Origin: Aeromonas enteropelogenes
GTDB taxonomy: Bacteria > Pseudomonadota > Gammaproteobacteria > Enterobacterales > Aeromonadaceae
DNA: 37,057 bases
NCBI RefSeq assembly: GCF_000819845.1
Contig: NZ_CDCG01000010.1
Location: 1 to 37,057 of the forward strand
Direction of reading: 5' to 3'
Each line of letters begins with the position of its first letter. The stretch's first letter is position 1. Shown piece after piece: positions 8,157 to 18,579 of this stretch. The position numbers and the translations under genes are program-made. The notes under the pieces are model-generated. The model was not told the DNA's origin, did no database searches, and saw only the letters and a program-made list of their open reading frames with translations.

Positions 8157-8172
8157 AAACGAAAGTTCGTTT
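8157..8172. promoter_or_regulatory. Candidate GlmR operator upstream of glmS
   Basis: AAACGAA-AG-TTCGTTT is a perfect 7-bp inverted repeat around a 2-bp centre, 22 bp before the glmS ATG in the short glmR-glmS gap. The CGAAA/TTTCG core recurs at two other palindromes around glmR, which suggests binding by the adjacent DeoR-family regulator. Function is inferred. Confidence 0.5.
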
Positions 8173-8192
8173 GGATAATTCAGACTTCAATA

Positions 8193-8966
8193 TCAGCCTG
8201 CAACAGGGGCACAGATCAGTGTCACCCCTTTGGCTTGAATCAATTCACGGGCCTCGGCAGCCAGCCCGTCATCGGTCACCAGGGTCTGGATGTTTGACCA
8301 GGGCAGCTCGAGATTGGGGATCTTGCGGCCAATCTTCTCGGACTCGACCATGACGATCACCTCCCGCGATACCTCGGCCATCACTCGCGACAGCCCCACC
8401 AGCTCGTTGAAGGTGGTAGTGCCGCGTTCCGGGTCTATGCCATCGGCGCCGATAAACAGCTGGTCGAAGTCGTAGGATCGCAGCACCTGCTCCGCCACCT
8501 GACCCTGGAAGGACTCGGAATGAGGGTCCCAAGTGCCTCCAGTCATTAACAGGGTAGGCTCATTTTCCAGCTCGCGCAGGGCGCCGGCCACATTGAGAGA
8601 GTTGGTCATCACGATGAGGCCACGCTTGTTGCCGAGCAGCGGGATCATGGCGCTGGTGGTGCTGCCGCTGTCGATGATGACGCGGTTGTGATCGCGGATC
8701 CGCTCCGCGGCGGCACGGGCGATTGACATCTTTCGGTTCGAAACTTGATCCGGATTGGACTCCACCACCATCTCGCTCGGCAGGGGCACAGCGCCGCCAT
8801 AGCGGCGCAGCAGCAGGCCGCCGGTTTCCAGCACCGCCAGATCTTTGCGAATAGTCACTTCAGAGGTGGAAAAGTGTTTGGCAAGGGCATCGACACTGAC
8901 CTCACCCTGTTCGTTAACCAGCGTCACTATGGTGTGACGACGCTGCTGGGTATTACGTTTAGTCAT
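8193..8966 (-). CDS. glmR: DeoR-family transcriptional regulator of glmS
   Basis: The 257-aa protein has the DeoR layout. An N-terminal winged helix-turn-helix (about 6-60, with TSEVTIRKDLAVLE as recognition segment) is followed by a sugar-phosphate sensing domain (about 75-235) with the motifs IDSGSTTSAM and FIGADGIDPERG, as in GlpR and AgaR. It lies directly upstream of glmS on the same strand, as does glmR in Pseudomonas, where the product regulates glmS. An amino-sugar phosphate is a likely effector (inference). Its gene carries an internal palindrome matching the one upstream of its own start, which suggests autoregulation. It is divergent from creB. Confidence 0.86.
   Translation of the reverse strand: MTKRNTQQRRHTIVTLVNEQGEVSVDALAKHFSTSEVTIRKDLAVLETGGLLLRRYGGAVPLPSEMVVESNPDQVSNRKMSIARAAAERIRDHNRVIIDSGSTTSAMIPLLGNKRGLIVMTNSLNVAGALRELENEPTLLMTGGTWDPHSESFQGQVAEQVLRSYDFDQLFIGADGIDPERGTTTFNELVGLSRVMAEVSREVIVMVESEKIGRKIPNLELPWSNIQTLVTDDGLAAEARELIQAKGVTLICAPVAG
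8731..8743. promoter_or_regulatory. Intragenic candidate GlmR operator
   Basis: TTTCG-GTT-CGAAA lies inside the glmR coding region, at about codons 75-79. It has the same 5-bp arms and 3-bp centre as the palindrome at 8974-8986. This suggests an auxiliary operator, but a coding-sequence coincidence is possible. Confidence 0.4.
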
Positions 8967-8973
8967 CTTTAAG

Positions 8974-8997
8974 TTTCGATTCGAAAGAATGTCGAAA
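8974..8997. promoter_or_regulatory. Candidate GlmR operator in the glmR-creB gap
   Basis: TTTCG-ATT-CGAAA (8974-8986) is a perfect palindrome 8 bp upstream of the glmR ATG. A further CGAAA (8993-8997) lies 11 bp from the first, about one helical turn, on the same face. Bound GlmR would overlap the region where glmR transcription should start. Confidence 0.5.
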
Positions 8998-9010
8998 TAT
9001 TAGTGCCTTT

Positions 9011-9038
9011 TTGGCAAAAATCAAACCGCAAATAGGAT
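9011..9038 (+). promoter_or_regulatory. Candidate creB promoter
   Basis: TTGGCA (9011-9016), 16-bp spacer, TAGGAT (9033-9038). It lies in the divergent gap and would leave a leader of about 45 nt before creB. The -10 is only four of six. Confidence 0.35.
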
Positions 9039-9088
9039 CCAATTTGGTTAGGTGCCAGAATGGGGTGCCGACTTGCGACGAGGATGCC

Positions 9089-9763
9089 ATGCAAAAACGA
9101 CTCATCTGGCTGGTGGAAGATGAAGCCAGCATTGCCGATACCCTGATCTATGCCCTGCAAACCGACGGGTTCGAGGTGGAGTGGTTCATGCTGGGCCAGC
9201 AGCTGCTGACCAGTCTGGCACAGGCGCAGCCCGATTTTCTGATCCTGGATGTGGGACTGCCCGACATCAGCGGGTTCGAGCTGTGCAAGCAGGTACGGGC
9301 CCGCAGCAATGTGCCCCTGATGTTTCTGACTGCCCGCAGCGAGGAGATAGACAGGCTGATTGGGCTGGAGATCGGCGCCGACGACTATGTGGCCAAACCC
9401 TTCTCGCCACGGGAGGTATGCGCCCGGGTGCGAGTCATTCTGCGCCGCAGCCAGCCGACGGCCCCCAAGCAGAGTGCAGCTCTGACTCTGGATGAGGAGC
9501 GGGCCCGCATCCACTTTCACGGCCAGCCTCTGGTACTTACCCGCTACGAATACCTGCTGCTCAAGACGCTCATGCAGTCACCAGGCAGGGTCTACTCGCG
9601 CCAGCAGCTGATGGATCTGGTGTGGCAGGATGCGGAGGAGAGCCTGGATCGCACCGTCGATACCCACATCAAGACCATCCGCGCCAAGCTGCGAGAGCAG
9701 GACCCGGATGCCAACCTGATCCTGACCCATCGCGGACTGGGCTACAGCCTGGAGCTGGCATGA
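9089..9763 (+). CDS. creB: Response regulator CreB (BlrA)
   Basis: An OmpR-type regulator of 224 aa. The receiver domain (1-115) has the acidic pair Glu10/Asp11, phospho-acceptor Asp54 (LILDVGLPD), Thr81 and Lys103 (AKPF). The winged-helix output domain (about 125-224) carries TRYEYLLLKTLMQSPG and HIKTIRAKLRE. I chose the ATG at 9089 over an in-frame ATG at 9011, because the protein then starts at the conserved MQKRLIWLVEDE and GAGG lies 5 nt upstream. In Aeromonas the BlrAB pair controls chromosomal beta-lactamases; in E. coli CreBC controls the cre regulon. A perfect cre-tag stands before creD. Confidence 0.92.
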   Translation: MQKRLIWLVEDEASIADTLIYALQTDGFEVEWFMLGQQLLTSLAQAQPDFLILDVGLPDISGFELCKQVRARSNVPLMFLTARSEEIDRLIGLEIGADDYVAKPFSPREVCARVRVILRRSQPTAPKQSAALTLDEERARIHFHGQPLVLTRYEYLLLKTLMQSPGRVYSRQQLMDLVWQDAEESLDRTVDTHIKTIRAKLREQDPDANLILTHRGLGYSLELA

Positions 9764-9800
9764 GAACAAGAGTGCAACGGCGGCAAGACAGGGAGCGGAT

Positions 9801-11222
9801 ATGAGACTGGGGCTGCAACTGCTGTGCGGACTGCTGCTGATCTTCGCACTGGCCGCCTGGTTCGTGATGGAGATCTTCGTCGAGGAGATCAAACCCGGTG
9901 TGCGCAGCGCCACCGAAGATACCCTGGTGGATATGACCCAACTGCTGGCGCCACTGGCACTCGACGATTTGCAGGAGGGCAATATGATGAACGGGCGGCT
10001 GGCCAGCGCCTTCGCCCGACTCAACCAGACGCCCATCAATGCCCTGATCGACGGTCACCTCAAGCAACAGGCCGAGTACCGCATCTATGTGACCGATGCA
10101 CACGGCGTAGTGATTTACGACTCCGACGGAACGGATCTGGGCAAAGACTACTCCCGCTGGAACGACGTCTACCTGACCCTGCGTGGCGAATATGGCGCCC
10201 GCAGCACCCGCACCGATCCCGATGATCCCGCCAGCTCGACCATGCATGTGGCGGCTCCCCTGCGGGATGGGGATAACATTATCGGCTCCCTCACCGTCGC
10301 CAAACCCAACCGCACCCTGATGCCAGCCATCAAACGGGGGGAGCAGGAATTGTTGCGCGCCGGGGGTCAGATGCTGCTTGTCTCCCTGCTGATCGGCAGC
10401 CTGCTGGTGTGGTGGCTCAACCGCTCCATCGGCAAACTGGTGCACTACGCCGATTCGGTCAGCAAGGGGGAGGTGGCGCCCTTGCCACGGCTGCATACGG
10501 TCGAACTGGATCGCCTCGGTCATTCCCTGGAAACCATGCGCCATCAGCTCGATGGCAAACGCTATATCGAACGTTACGTACATGCCCTGACCCACGAGCT
10601 GAAGAGCCCGCTGGCCGCCATTCGCGGGGCTGGGGAGATCCTGGCCGAAACACCGCCCCCCGAGGTGGCCAGCCGTTTCATCGGCAACATCAACCAGGAG
10701 ACGGCCCGCATGCAGCAATTGATCGAACGCATGCTGCAACTGGCCAGACTGGAGTCGGGGCAGGGGCTGGATCGCCAGCCGGTGGAGCCGGCAAGCCTAG
10801 GCAAACGCGCCCTCGACGCCCGCCAGATCATCGCCCAGCGCCGCCAGGTCAGGCTGGTGAGCGAACTGGCCAGCGTTCCCAGACAGAAGTGGGATCCCCT
10901 GCTGGTGGAGCAGGCGATTGGTAACCTCTTGGACAATGCCATCGACTTTTCCCCCGCCGAGGGGGTGGTGACCCTGAGCGGTACCCGCCTGGATGGCGGC
11001 TATTGCTTTCGGGTTTGCGACCAGGGGCCGGGCATTCCTGACTATGCCCTGCCCAGGATCTTCGAGCGTTTCTACTCCCTGCCTCGTCCCGACAGGGGCA
11101 AGAGCAGCGGCCTTGGCCTCAGCTTCGCCCATGAGGTGGCCCACCAGCATGGTGGCCGCCTGACACTGGTCAATCGTCAGCAGGGAGGCGCCAGCGCCGA
11201 GCTCTGGTTGCCACTCGCCTGA
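9801..11222 (+). CDS. creC: Sensor histidine kinase CreC (BlrB)
   Basis: This inner-membrane kinase has 473 aa (E. coli CreC 474). Transmembrane helix 1 spans about 5-27, a periplasmic sensor region with a Cache-like fold covers about 30-185, and helix 2 spans about 187-206. HAMP follows, then the dimerisation/phosphoacceptor helix with His265 in HALTHELKSP, and a catalytic ATPase domain with the N box (NLLDNAIDFSP), CDQGPGIP and SSGLGLSFAHE. All kinase boxes look intact. It starts 37 bp after creB, so the two are probably cotranscribed. The signal is not known; in this family, wall damage or loss of DD-carboxypeptidase activity is implicated. Confidence 0.92.
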   Translation: MRLGLQLLCGLLLIFALAAWFVMEIFVEEIKPGVRSATEDTLVDMTQLLAPLALDDLQEGNMMNGRLASAFARLNQTPINALIDGHLKQQAEYRIYVTDAHGVVIYDSDGTDLGKDYSRWNDVYLTLRGEYGARSTRTDPDDPASSTMHVAAPLRDGDNIIGSLTVAKPNRTLMPAIKRGEQELLRAGGQMLLVSLLIGSLLVWWLNRSIGKLVHYADSVSKGEVAPLPRLHTVELDRLGHSLETMRHQLDGKRYIERYVHALTHELKSPLAAIRGAGEILAETPPPEVASRFIGNINQETARMQQLIERMLQLARLESGQGLDRQPVEPASLGKRALDARQIIAQRRQVRLVSELASVPRQKWDPLLVEQAIGNLLDNAIDFSPAEGVVTLSGTRLDGGYCFRVCDQGPGIPDYALPRIFERFYSLPRPDRGKSSGLGLSFAHEVAHQHGGRLTLVNRQQGGASAELWLPLA

Positions 11223-11231
11223 CCGCGCTCC

Positions 11232-11280
11232 CGCCGCTTTGTATTTCGCATGCAAAGCGGCGCCCGATACCGGTTTTTTG
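11232..11280 (+). terminator. Hairpin after creC, possible terminator
   Basis: Perfect 10-bp stem CGCCGCTTTG (11232-11241) / CAAAGCGGCG (11253-11262) with an 11-nt loop. The nearest T run (GGTTTTTTG, ending at 11280) starts about 12 nt after the stem, so termination may be weak. It could separate creBC from creD expression. Confidence 0.45.
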
Positions 11281-11286
11281 TCTTCC

Positions 11287-11302
11287 TTCACAGTAGCTTC
11301 AC
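11287..11302 (+). promoter_or_regulatory. cre-tag / blr-tag, CreB (BlrA) binding site before creD
   Basis: TTCAC-AGTAGC-TTCAC is a perfect match to the published tag TTCAC-N6-TTCAC. It lies 64 bp upstream of creD. A third TTCAC (11319-11323) follows after 16 bp. This supports naming the pair CreBC/BlrAB and direct activation of creD. Confidence 0.85.
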
Positions 11303-11365
11303 ACAGCCCCATCTCCCCTTCACCCGTGCACGGCACACTCGCCCCATTCAACAAGGAGAGGTGTC

Positions 11366-12736
11366 ATGGTCAAACAGATATTCAGCCACAAGATCGTCCT
11401 GCTGCTGTTGCTCAGTCTGCTGCTGATGGTGCCGGTACACTCCATCATGGAGCTGAACCGGGAGCGCCAGGCCTACCGCAGTCAGGCTATTCACAGCATC
11501 ATGGCCAGCAGCAGCGGCCCGCAACGCCTGCTCGGCCCCGTCCTGGTGCAGCCTTATACCCGCACCGTCACGGTGGAGCAGGATGGTAAGCGCTTCGAAC
11601 GCACCGAACAGCTTTACCGTTATCGGCTGCCCGAACAGCTGAACGTGCAGGCTGGCATGGCGGTCACCCCGCGCAAGCTCGGCATCTATCAGGCTCAGGT
11701 CTATCAAACCCGGCTCTCCCTCTCCGGACGTCTGCCAACCGGGAAGGAGGGCAAACCACAGGATCTCGATGACACGGATCCCACCCTGGTGGCTGGCAAC
11801 CCTTATCTGAGCCTGGTGCTATCCGATGCCCGCGGCATCAGCAGCGTACCAGCGCTGCAACTGGGCAAACAGCGGATCCCGTTTGCCCCCGGCGCCAGGC
11901 TCGGGAACAAGCTGGCCGGCATCCATGCACCGCTGCCAGCTCTGGCAGATGACGAGGGTCTCTTTCATATCGAGCTGGATTTGCAGGGGATGAATGCGCT
12001 GGAAGTGGTGCCCCTCGGCCAGGACAGCAAGCTGAATCTGAACGGTAACTGGCCCCATCCCAACTTCATCGGCGACTTTCTGCCGGCCAGTCGCACCCTC
12101 ACCGAAAAGGGGTTCGACGCCAGTTGGCAGAGCAGCTGGTTTGCCACCGACATGGAAAGCCGTTTCAACCGCATGATGAAGGGGGAAGGGGATCCGCTGC
12201 CCGCCTTCAGCGTCAGCCTGGTACAACCGGTGGATCACTATCAGCTGAACGAACGGGCAGCCAAGTATGCCCTGCTGTTTATCGGTCTCACCTTCATCAG
12301 CTTCTTCATGTTCGAACTGCTAAAGGGATTGCGGGTACACCCGATCCAGTACGCCCTGGTGGGCATGGGCTTGGTCATCTTCTATCTGGTACTGCTGGCA
12401 CTGACCGAACATCTGGGTTTTGTCCTGGCCTATCTGATCGCCGGCCTCGCCAGCGTAGCCCTCAATGGTTTTTACCTCAGCCATGTGCTGGGTGGGCCCA
12501 GACAGGGGAGCGGCTTCGCGGCCCTGCTGGGGCTGGTCTACGCCATCCTGTTCGGGCTGCTGCAGGCCGAAGAGATAGCCCTGCTGCTCGGCGCCCTGCT
12601 GTTGTTCGCCATCCTGGCGCTGATCATGGTACTGACCCGCAAGCTGGACTGGTATCAGGTGATGGACTATGACTCCCCCACCACCGTCTGGGCAGCTCCC
12701 CTCCCATCGACGAGTGACACCAGCCATAAGTCATAA
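11366..12736 (+). CDS. creD: Inner-membrane protein CreD (BlrD)
   Basis: A 456-aa membrane protein (E. coli CreD 450). There is one N-terminal helix (about 9-26), then a large periplasmic domain (about 30-305) with the conserved opening around GPQRLLGPVLVQPY. A C-terminal cluster of about five or six helices (310-435) begins near ALLFIGLTFISFFMFELLKG. Its function is poorly understood. It is the classic output of CreBC, and its loss or excess affects envelope stress phenotypes in E. coli and beta-lactamase biology in Aeromonas and Stenotrophomonas. AAGGAGAGG precedes the ATG, and the cre-tag at 11287-11302 indicates direct CreB control. It ends at a strong terminator facing glmU. Confidence 0.92.
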   Translation: MVKQIFSHKIVLLLLLSLLLMVPVHSIMELNRERQAYRSQAIHSIMASSSGPQRLLGPVLVQPYTRTVTVEQDGKRFERTEQLYRYRLPEQLNVQAGMAVTPRKLGIYQAQVYQTRLSLSGRLPTGKEGKPQDLDDTDPTLVAGNPYLSLVLSDARGISSVPALQLGKQRIPFAPGARLGNKLAGIHAPLPALADDEGLFHIELDLQGMNALEVVPLGQDSKLNLNGNWPHPNFIGDFLPASRTLTEKGFDASWQSSWFATDMESRFNRMMKGEGDPLPAFSVSLVQPVDHYQLNERAAKYALLFIGLTFISFFMFELLKGLRVHPIQYALVGMGLVIFYLVLLALTEHLGFVLAYLIAGLASVALNGFYLSHVLGGPRQGSGFAALLGLVYAILFGLLQAEEIALLLGALLLFAILALIMVLTRKLDWYQVMDYDSPTTVWAAPLPSTSDTSHKS

Positions 12737-12740
12737 GTCA

Positions 12741-12775
12741 AAAAAACCGGCGCCCAAGGGCGCCGGTTGCATTTT
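12741..12775. terminator. Bidirectional terminator between creD and glmU
   Basis: AACCGGCGCCC (12745-12755) pairs perfectly with GGGCGCCGGTT (12758-12768). TTGCATTTT follows rightward and an A run precedes it, giving a U tract in the leftward (glmU) transcript. Confidence 0.9.
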
Positions 12776-12787
12776 ATTGATCGGGCA

Positions 12788-14149
12788 TCACTTCTTCTTG
12801 ACCGGGCGAGCCCAGTTCTTGATGTGACGCTGGGGTACCCGGGTGATCACCAGCTCGTTCTCCGCCACATCCTTGGTGATGGTGGAACCGGCCCCCAAGG
12901 TGGCCCCCTTGCCGATGCGCACCGGCGCCACCAGCTGGGTATCGGAACCGACGAAGACGTCATCCTCGATAATGGTCTGGAACTTGTTCACCCCGTCGTA
13001 GTTGCAGGTGATGGTGCCGGCACCGATATTCACCTTGGCACCGATCTCGGCATCCCCCAGGTAGGTCAAATGACCACACTTGGAACCAACACCCAGCCGG
13101 GCCTTCTTCATCTCGACGAAGTTGCCGACGTGGGCGTCCTGCTCCAGCACCGCGCCCGGGCGCAGGCGGGCAAACGGACCGACCGAGCATTGATCAGCCA
13201 CCTGGGCGCCCTCGATGACGGAGTAAGGCTTCACCTCGGTGTGATCGCCGATCACGCAATCCTTCAGCACGGCTCCCGCACCGATGCGCACATGGTTGCC
13301 CAGGGTCACCTTGCCTTCGATGATGACGTTGACGTCGATCACCACCTCTTCACCGATTTCCAGTTCGCCGCGCAGATCGAAACGGGCGGGGTCGATCAGG
13401 GTGGCGCCGGCAATCATCAGCTTCTCGGCCTGCATCTGCTGATAGCTGCGCTCGAGCGCCGCCAGCTGGACCCGGTTGTTGGCCCCTTCCACCTCAGCGG
13501 CACGCTCGGGGTGCACGGCGGAGATGGGGCAACCATCGGCATGAGCCATGGCGATGACATCGGTCAAGTAGAACTCACCCTGGGCATTCTTGTTATCCAG
13601 ACGGGACAGCCAGCCGCGCAGCTGGGCGCCATTAGCCACCAGTACGCCGGTGTTCACTTCGCGGATGGCGAGTTGCTCGGCATTGGCATCCTTCTGCTCG
13701 ACGATACCGACCACTTGGCCGTTGTCACGCACGATGCGACCGTAGCCGGTCGGGTTGTCCAGCACCACGGTCAGCAGTGCCATGCCATCCGCCGCCTTGG
13801 CGGCCAGCAGCCGCTGTAGGGTTTCCGGCTGGATCAGCGGGGTGTCGCCATACAGCACCAGTACGTCATCTTCGTCGTTCCAGAACGGGATGGCCTGAGC
13901 CACCGCATGGCCGGTCCCCAGCTGCTGAGCCTGCTGCACCCAGTTCACATCGGCGGCCTGGATCCGCTCCTTCAGCAGCTCGGCACCGTGGCCATAGACC
14001 AGATGCAGCTGCTCGGCGCCGACCTGACGGGCAGTATCGATCACGTGGGAAACCATGGGTTTGTTGGCCACCGGGTGCAGCACCTTGGGCAGGGAAGAAC
14101 GCATGCGGGTACCTTTACCCGCCGCCAGGATCACGACGTTGAGAGACAT
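12788..14149 (-). CDS. glmU: Bifunctional UDP-GlcNAc pyrophosphorylase / GlcN-1-P acetyltransferase
   Basis: GlmU acetylates glucosamine-1-phosphate and joins it to UTP, giving UDP-GlcNAc. The 453-aa protein (E. coli 456) has the uridylyltransferase signature LAAGKGTRM near the N-terminus with [12 protein letters not shown] after it, and a C-terminal left-handed beta-helix (about 250-453) of hexapeptide repeats such as [16 protein letters not shown] and [10 protein letters not shown]. The ATG at 14149 was chosen because the protein begins [13 protein letters not shown]; an in-frame ATG at 14239 would add 30 unrelated residues. It is monocistronic, downstream of the atp terminator and convergent with creD. 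It lies apart from glmS. Confidence 0.97.
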   Translation of the reverse strand: MSLNVVILAAGKGTRMRSSLPKVLHPVANKPMVSHVIDTARQVGAEQLHLVYGHGAELLKERIQAADVNWVQQAQQLGTGHAVAQAIPFWNDEDDVLVLYGDTPLIQPETLQRLLAAKAADGMALLTVVLDNPTGYGRIVRDNGQVVGIVEQKDANAEQLAIREVNTGVLVANGAQLRGWLSRLDNKNAQGEFYLTDVIAMAHADGCPISAVHPERAAEVEGANNRVQLAALERSYQQMQAEKLMIAGATLIDPARFDLRGELEIGEEVVIDVNVIIEGKVTLGNHVRIGAGAVLKDCVIGDHTEVKPYSVIEGAQVADQCSVGPFARLRPGAVLEQDAHVGNFVEMKKARLGVGSKCGHLTYLGDAEIGAKVNIGAGTITCNYDGVNKFQTIIEDDVFVGSDTQLVAPVRIGKGATLGAGSTITKDVAENELVITRVPQRHIKNWARPVKKK

Positions 14150-14202
14150 GGCTTCAACCTTGAACTTGTGTGGAAATACCCGGCGGAGTCTATCCAACGG
14201 GC

Positions 14203-14234
14203 AAAAAAAAAGCGACCCGCAGGTCGCTTTTTGC
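14203..14234 (-). terminator. Terminator of the atp operon
   Basis: AAAAAGCGACC (14207-14217) pairs with GGTCGCTTTTT (14222-14232) around the loop CGCA. The long A run at 14203-14211 gives a U9 tract on the leftward transcript, just after atpC. Confidence 0.92.
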
Positions 14235-14244
14235 ATCACCGTTA

Positions 14245-14673
14245 TCAGCGGTAATTCTTTTTGACGATATCGATGACCCGCAGTTGGGCCATCGCCTTGG
14301 CCAGCTCGGTAGCGGCCTGGGCGTAGTCGATATCACCATGGGAGCTGTGGATCCGCTCTTCGGCCGCACGTTTGGCTTCCTGGGCTTTCGCCTCATCCAA
14401 ATCGTCGGCACGAATCGCGGTGTCCGCCAGCACGGTCACGGATTCAGGTTGTACTTCCAGCATGCCGCCGGAGATGTACAGCACCTCTTCAGTTCCGTTC
14501 TGCTTCACCAAGCGGACCAGGCCCGGCTTGATGGCAGTCAGCAACGGAGCATGACCGTGGCGGAGACCCAACTCACCTTCGGAGCCTGTTACCTGAGCGG
14601 ATTGCACGCGACCGGAAAACAGTTTTCCTTCGGCGCTCACCACGTCCAGGTGAAAGGAGATCATCTCTGCCAT
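14245..14673 (-). CDS. atpC: F1 ATP synthase epsilon subunit
   Basis: This 142-aa protein (E. coli 139) is the regulatory subunit on the rotor stalk. The N-terminal beta sandwich (about 1-88) holds the conserved [19 protein letters not shown]. The C-terminal helical hairpin (about 90-140, Ala/Glu/Lys-rich) can extend to inhibit ATP hydrolysis. It is the last gene of the operon, 18 bp after atpD, with the terminator close behind. Confidence 0.97.
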   Translation of the reverse strand: MAEMISFHLDVVSAEGKLFSGRVQSAQVTGSEGELGLRHGHAPLLTAIKPGLVRLVKQNGTEEVLYISGGMLEVQPESVTVLADTAIRADDLDEAKAQEAKRAAEERIHSSHGDIDYAQAATELAKAMAQLRVIDIVKKNYR

Positions 14674-14691
14674 GGGCCCTCCAGTCGAGGC

Positions 14692-16113
<1,422 letters not shown>

Positions 16114-16980
16114 TTACACCGCAGCAGCACCGGAAACGATCTCTGTGAGCTCCTGGGTAATACTGGCCTGACGGGCCTTGTTGTATACCAGTTGCAGATC
16201 GTTAATCAGGTTGCCGGCGTTGTCAGTCGCGGCTTGCATGGCAACCATTCGGGCTGCCTGTTCACTGGCCAAGTTTTCCACTACGCCCTGGTACACCTGG
16301 GATTCGACATAACGAACCAGCAGGGTATCCAGCAACTTCTTGGGATCCGGCTCATAGAGGTAATCCCAGTGGTGTTTCTTGACCAGCTTGCTGTCTTCAG
16401 TTACGGGCAAAGGCAGCAGTTGATCGACCCGTGGTTGCTGCACCATGGTGTTGATGAACTTGTTGTACACCAGATACAGCCTGTCAATCTCACCGTTGTC
16501 GTAAGCCTTCAGCATGACCTTGACTGAACCAATCAGGTCATTGACGCTCGGGTTATCGCCCAGTCCTGCGACGTGAGCTTTCACCTTGGCGCCGTGCCGT
16601 TCAAAGAAGTTGGAGGCTTTGTTGCCGATCAGGGCCAGGTCAACCTTGGCTCCTTTCGCGCTCCATTGCTTCATATCATTGAGGGCAGCCTTGAACAGGT
16701 TGATGTTCAAACCGCCACACAGGCCACGGTCGGTGGAGACGACGATGTAACCCACTCGCTTGACCTCACGTTCGATGAGGTAGGGGTGCTTGTATTCCAG
16801 GTTCCCCTGAGCGATATGGCCGATCACCTTGCGCATGGTTTCAGCGTACGGACGGCTGGCAGACATGCGATCCTGCGCACGGCGCATCTTGCTCGCTGCC
16901 ACCATTTCCATAGCGCTGGTGATCTTCTGAGTGTTTTTCACACTCCCGATCTTGTTACGTATCTCTTTTGCGCCGGCCAT
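16114..16980 (-). CDS. atpG: F1 ATP synthase gamma subunit (central shaft)
   Basis: This 288-aa protein (E. coli 287) forms the rotating coiled-coil shaft. The N-terminal helix begins [20 protein letters not shown]. The C-terminal helix includes [18 protein letters not shown] and [17 protein letters not shown]. The central Rossmann-like domain contains [11 protein letters not shown]. It lies 42 bp after atpA. Confidence 0.98.
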   Translation of the reverse strand: MAGAKEIRNKIGSVKNTQKITSAMEMVAASKMRRAQDRMSASRPYAETMRKVIGHIAQGNLEYKHPYLIEREVKRVGYIVVSTDRGLCGGLNINLFKAALNDMKQWSAKGAKVDLALIGNKASNFFERHGAKVKAHVAGLGDNPSVNDLIGSVKVMLKAYDNGEIDRLYLVYNKFINTMVQQPRVDQLLPLPVTEDSKLVKKHHWDYLYEPDPKKLLDTLLVRYVESQVYQGVVENLASEQAARMVAMQAATDNAGNLINDLQLVYNKARQASITQELTEIVSGAAAV

Positions 16981-17022
16981 CTCTTCTCTCCATCAGGTGG
17001 CAGCTCGCGCTGCCACACACGC

Positions 17023-18564
17023 TTACCAGGTCTGGGTTGCCTTGAAGTTATCCAGCAACGCAGTCAGCTTGCCAACGATCGCGTCGTTGTAGTCGGCTTT
17101 GGCATTGATTTCAGCCATCAGCTCGGCATGCTGGGTATTGGCGTAAGAGAGCAGAGCGGCTTCGAAGTCGAGGATCTTGTTCAGTTCGACATCGGAGAGA
17201 TAGCCTTTTTCCGCAGCGAACAGCACCAGAGACTGGTGAGCCACGCTCATCGGAGAGTACTGCTTCTGCTTCATCAGCTCGGTCACTTTCTGACCGTGGT
17301 CCAGCTGCTTGCGAGTCGCGTCATCCAGGTCGGAAGAGAACTGGGCGAATGCGGCCAGTTCGCGGTACTGTGCCAGCGCGGTACGGATACCACCGGACAG
17401 CTTCTTGACGATCTTGGTCTGGGCAGCGCCACCCACACGGGACACGGAGATACCCGGGTCAACCGCAGGACGAATACCGGCGTTGAAAGACTGGGAAGTC
17501 AGGAAGATCTGGCCATCGGTGATGGAGATCACGTTGGTCGGTACGAACGCGGAAACGTCGCCGGCCTGGGTTTCGATGATCGGCAGGGCGGTCAGAGAAC
17601 CGGTCTGGCCTTTCACTTCACCCTTGGTGAACTTCTCAACGTACTCTTCGTTGACGCGAGCAGCACGCTCGAGCAGACGGGAGTGCAGATAGAAAACGTC
17701 ACCCGGGAATGCTTCACGTCCTGGCGGACGACGCAGCAGCAGGGAGATCTGACGATATGCAACGGCCTGCTTGGACAGGTCATCGTAAATGATCAGGGCA
17801 TCTTCACCGCGGTCACGGAAGTATTCACCCATGGAGCAACCGGAGTACGGAGCCAGGTATTGCAGGGCAGCCGCTTCGGACGCAGAAGCCACCACCACGA
17901 TGGTGTTGGCCAGGGCGCCGTGCTCTTCCAGCTTGCGCACCACGTTGGCGATGGTGGAGGCCTTCTGGCCGATCGCAACGTAGACACACTTAATGCCGGA
18001 GTCTTTCTGGTTGATGATGGTGTCGATCGCGATGGCAGTTTTACCTACCTGGCGGTCACCGATGATCAGCTCACGCTGGCCACGACCGATGGGGATCATG
18101 GCGTCGATCGCTTTCAGACCGGTCTGGACAGGCTGGTCAACAGACTTACGCTCGATAACGCCCGGGGCGATCACTTCTACCGGAGAGAAGCCATCGTGCT
18201 CGACCGGACCTTTACCGTCGATAGGCTGACCCAGGGTGTTGACCACCCGGCCCAACAGACCACGACCAACCGGCACTTCCAGGATGCGGCCAGTACCTTG
18301 TACTTTCATCCCTTCGGCCAGATCGGCGTAGGGACCCATTACTACGGCACCAACGGAGTCACGCTCCAGGTTCAATGCCAGAGCGAAGCGGTTACCCGGC
18401 AGCTCGATCATCTCACCCTGCATGGCATCGGCCAGGCCGTGGATACGAATGATACCGTCGCTCACGGAGACGATAGTACCTTCGTTACGCGCTTCGCTCT
18501 TTACATCAAACTGCGCAATGCGCTGCTTGATCAGCTCGGCGATTTCAGTGGAATTCAGTTGCAT
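17023..18564 (-). CDS. atpA: F1 ATP synthase alpha subunit
   Basis: The non-catalytic nucleotide-binding subunit, 513 aa, equal in length to E. coli AtpA. The P-loop GDRQVGKT sits at 169-176, and the arginine finger that completes the beta-subunit active site lies near residue 373 in [12 protein letters not shown]. The N-terminus [16 protein letters not shown] matches the family. It lies 15 bp after atpH. Confidence 0.99.
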   Translation of the reverse strand: MQLNSTEIAELIKQRIAQFDVKSEARNEGTIVSVSDGIIRIHGLADAMQGEMIELPGNRFALALNLERDSVGAVVMGPYADLAEGMKVQGTGRILEVPVGRGLLGRVVNTLGQPIDGKGPVEHDGFSPVEVIAPGVIERKSVDQPVQTGLKAIDAMIPIGRGQRELIIGDRQVGKTAIAIDTIINQKDSGIKCVYVAIGQKASTIANVVRKLEEHGALANTIVVVASASEAAALQYLAPYSGCSMGEYFRDRGEDALIIYDDLSKQAVAYRQISLLLRRPPGREAFPGDVFYLHSRLLERAARVNEEYVEKFTKGEVKGQTGSLTALPIIETQAGDVSAFVPTNVISITDGQIFLTSQSFNAGIRPAVDPGISVSRVGGAAQTKIVKKLSGGIRTALAQYRELAAFAQFSSDLDDATRKQLDHGQKVTELMKQKQYSPMSVAHQSLVLFAAEKGYLSDVELNKILDFEAALLSYANTQHAELMAEINAKADYNDAIVGKLTALLDNFKATQTW

Positions 18565-18579
18565 GCTCTAATACCCCAA

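Noticed and set aside
14038..14056. CACGTG core in glmU as a parS candidate
   Set aside because: The flanks differ from TGTTTCACGTGAAACA at most positions. A second CACGTG in luxR (about 5609) is no better.
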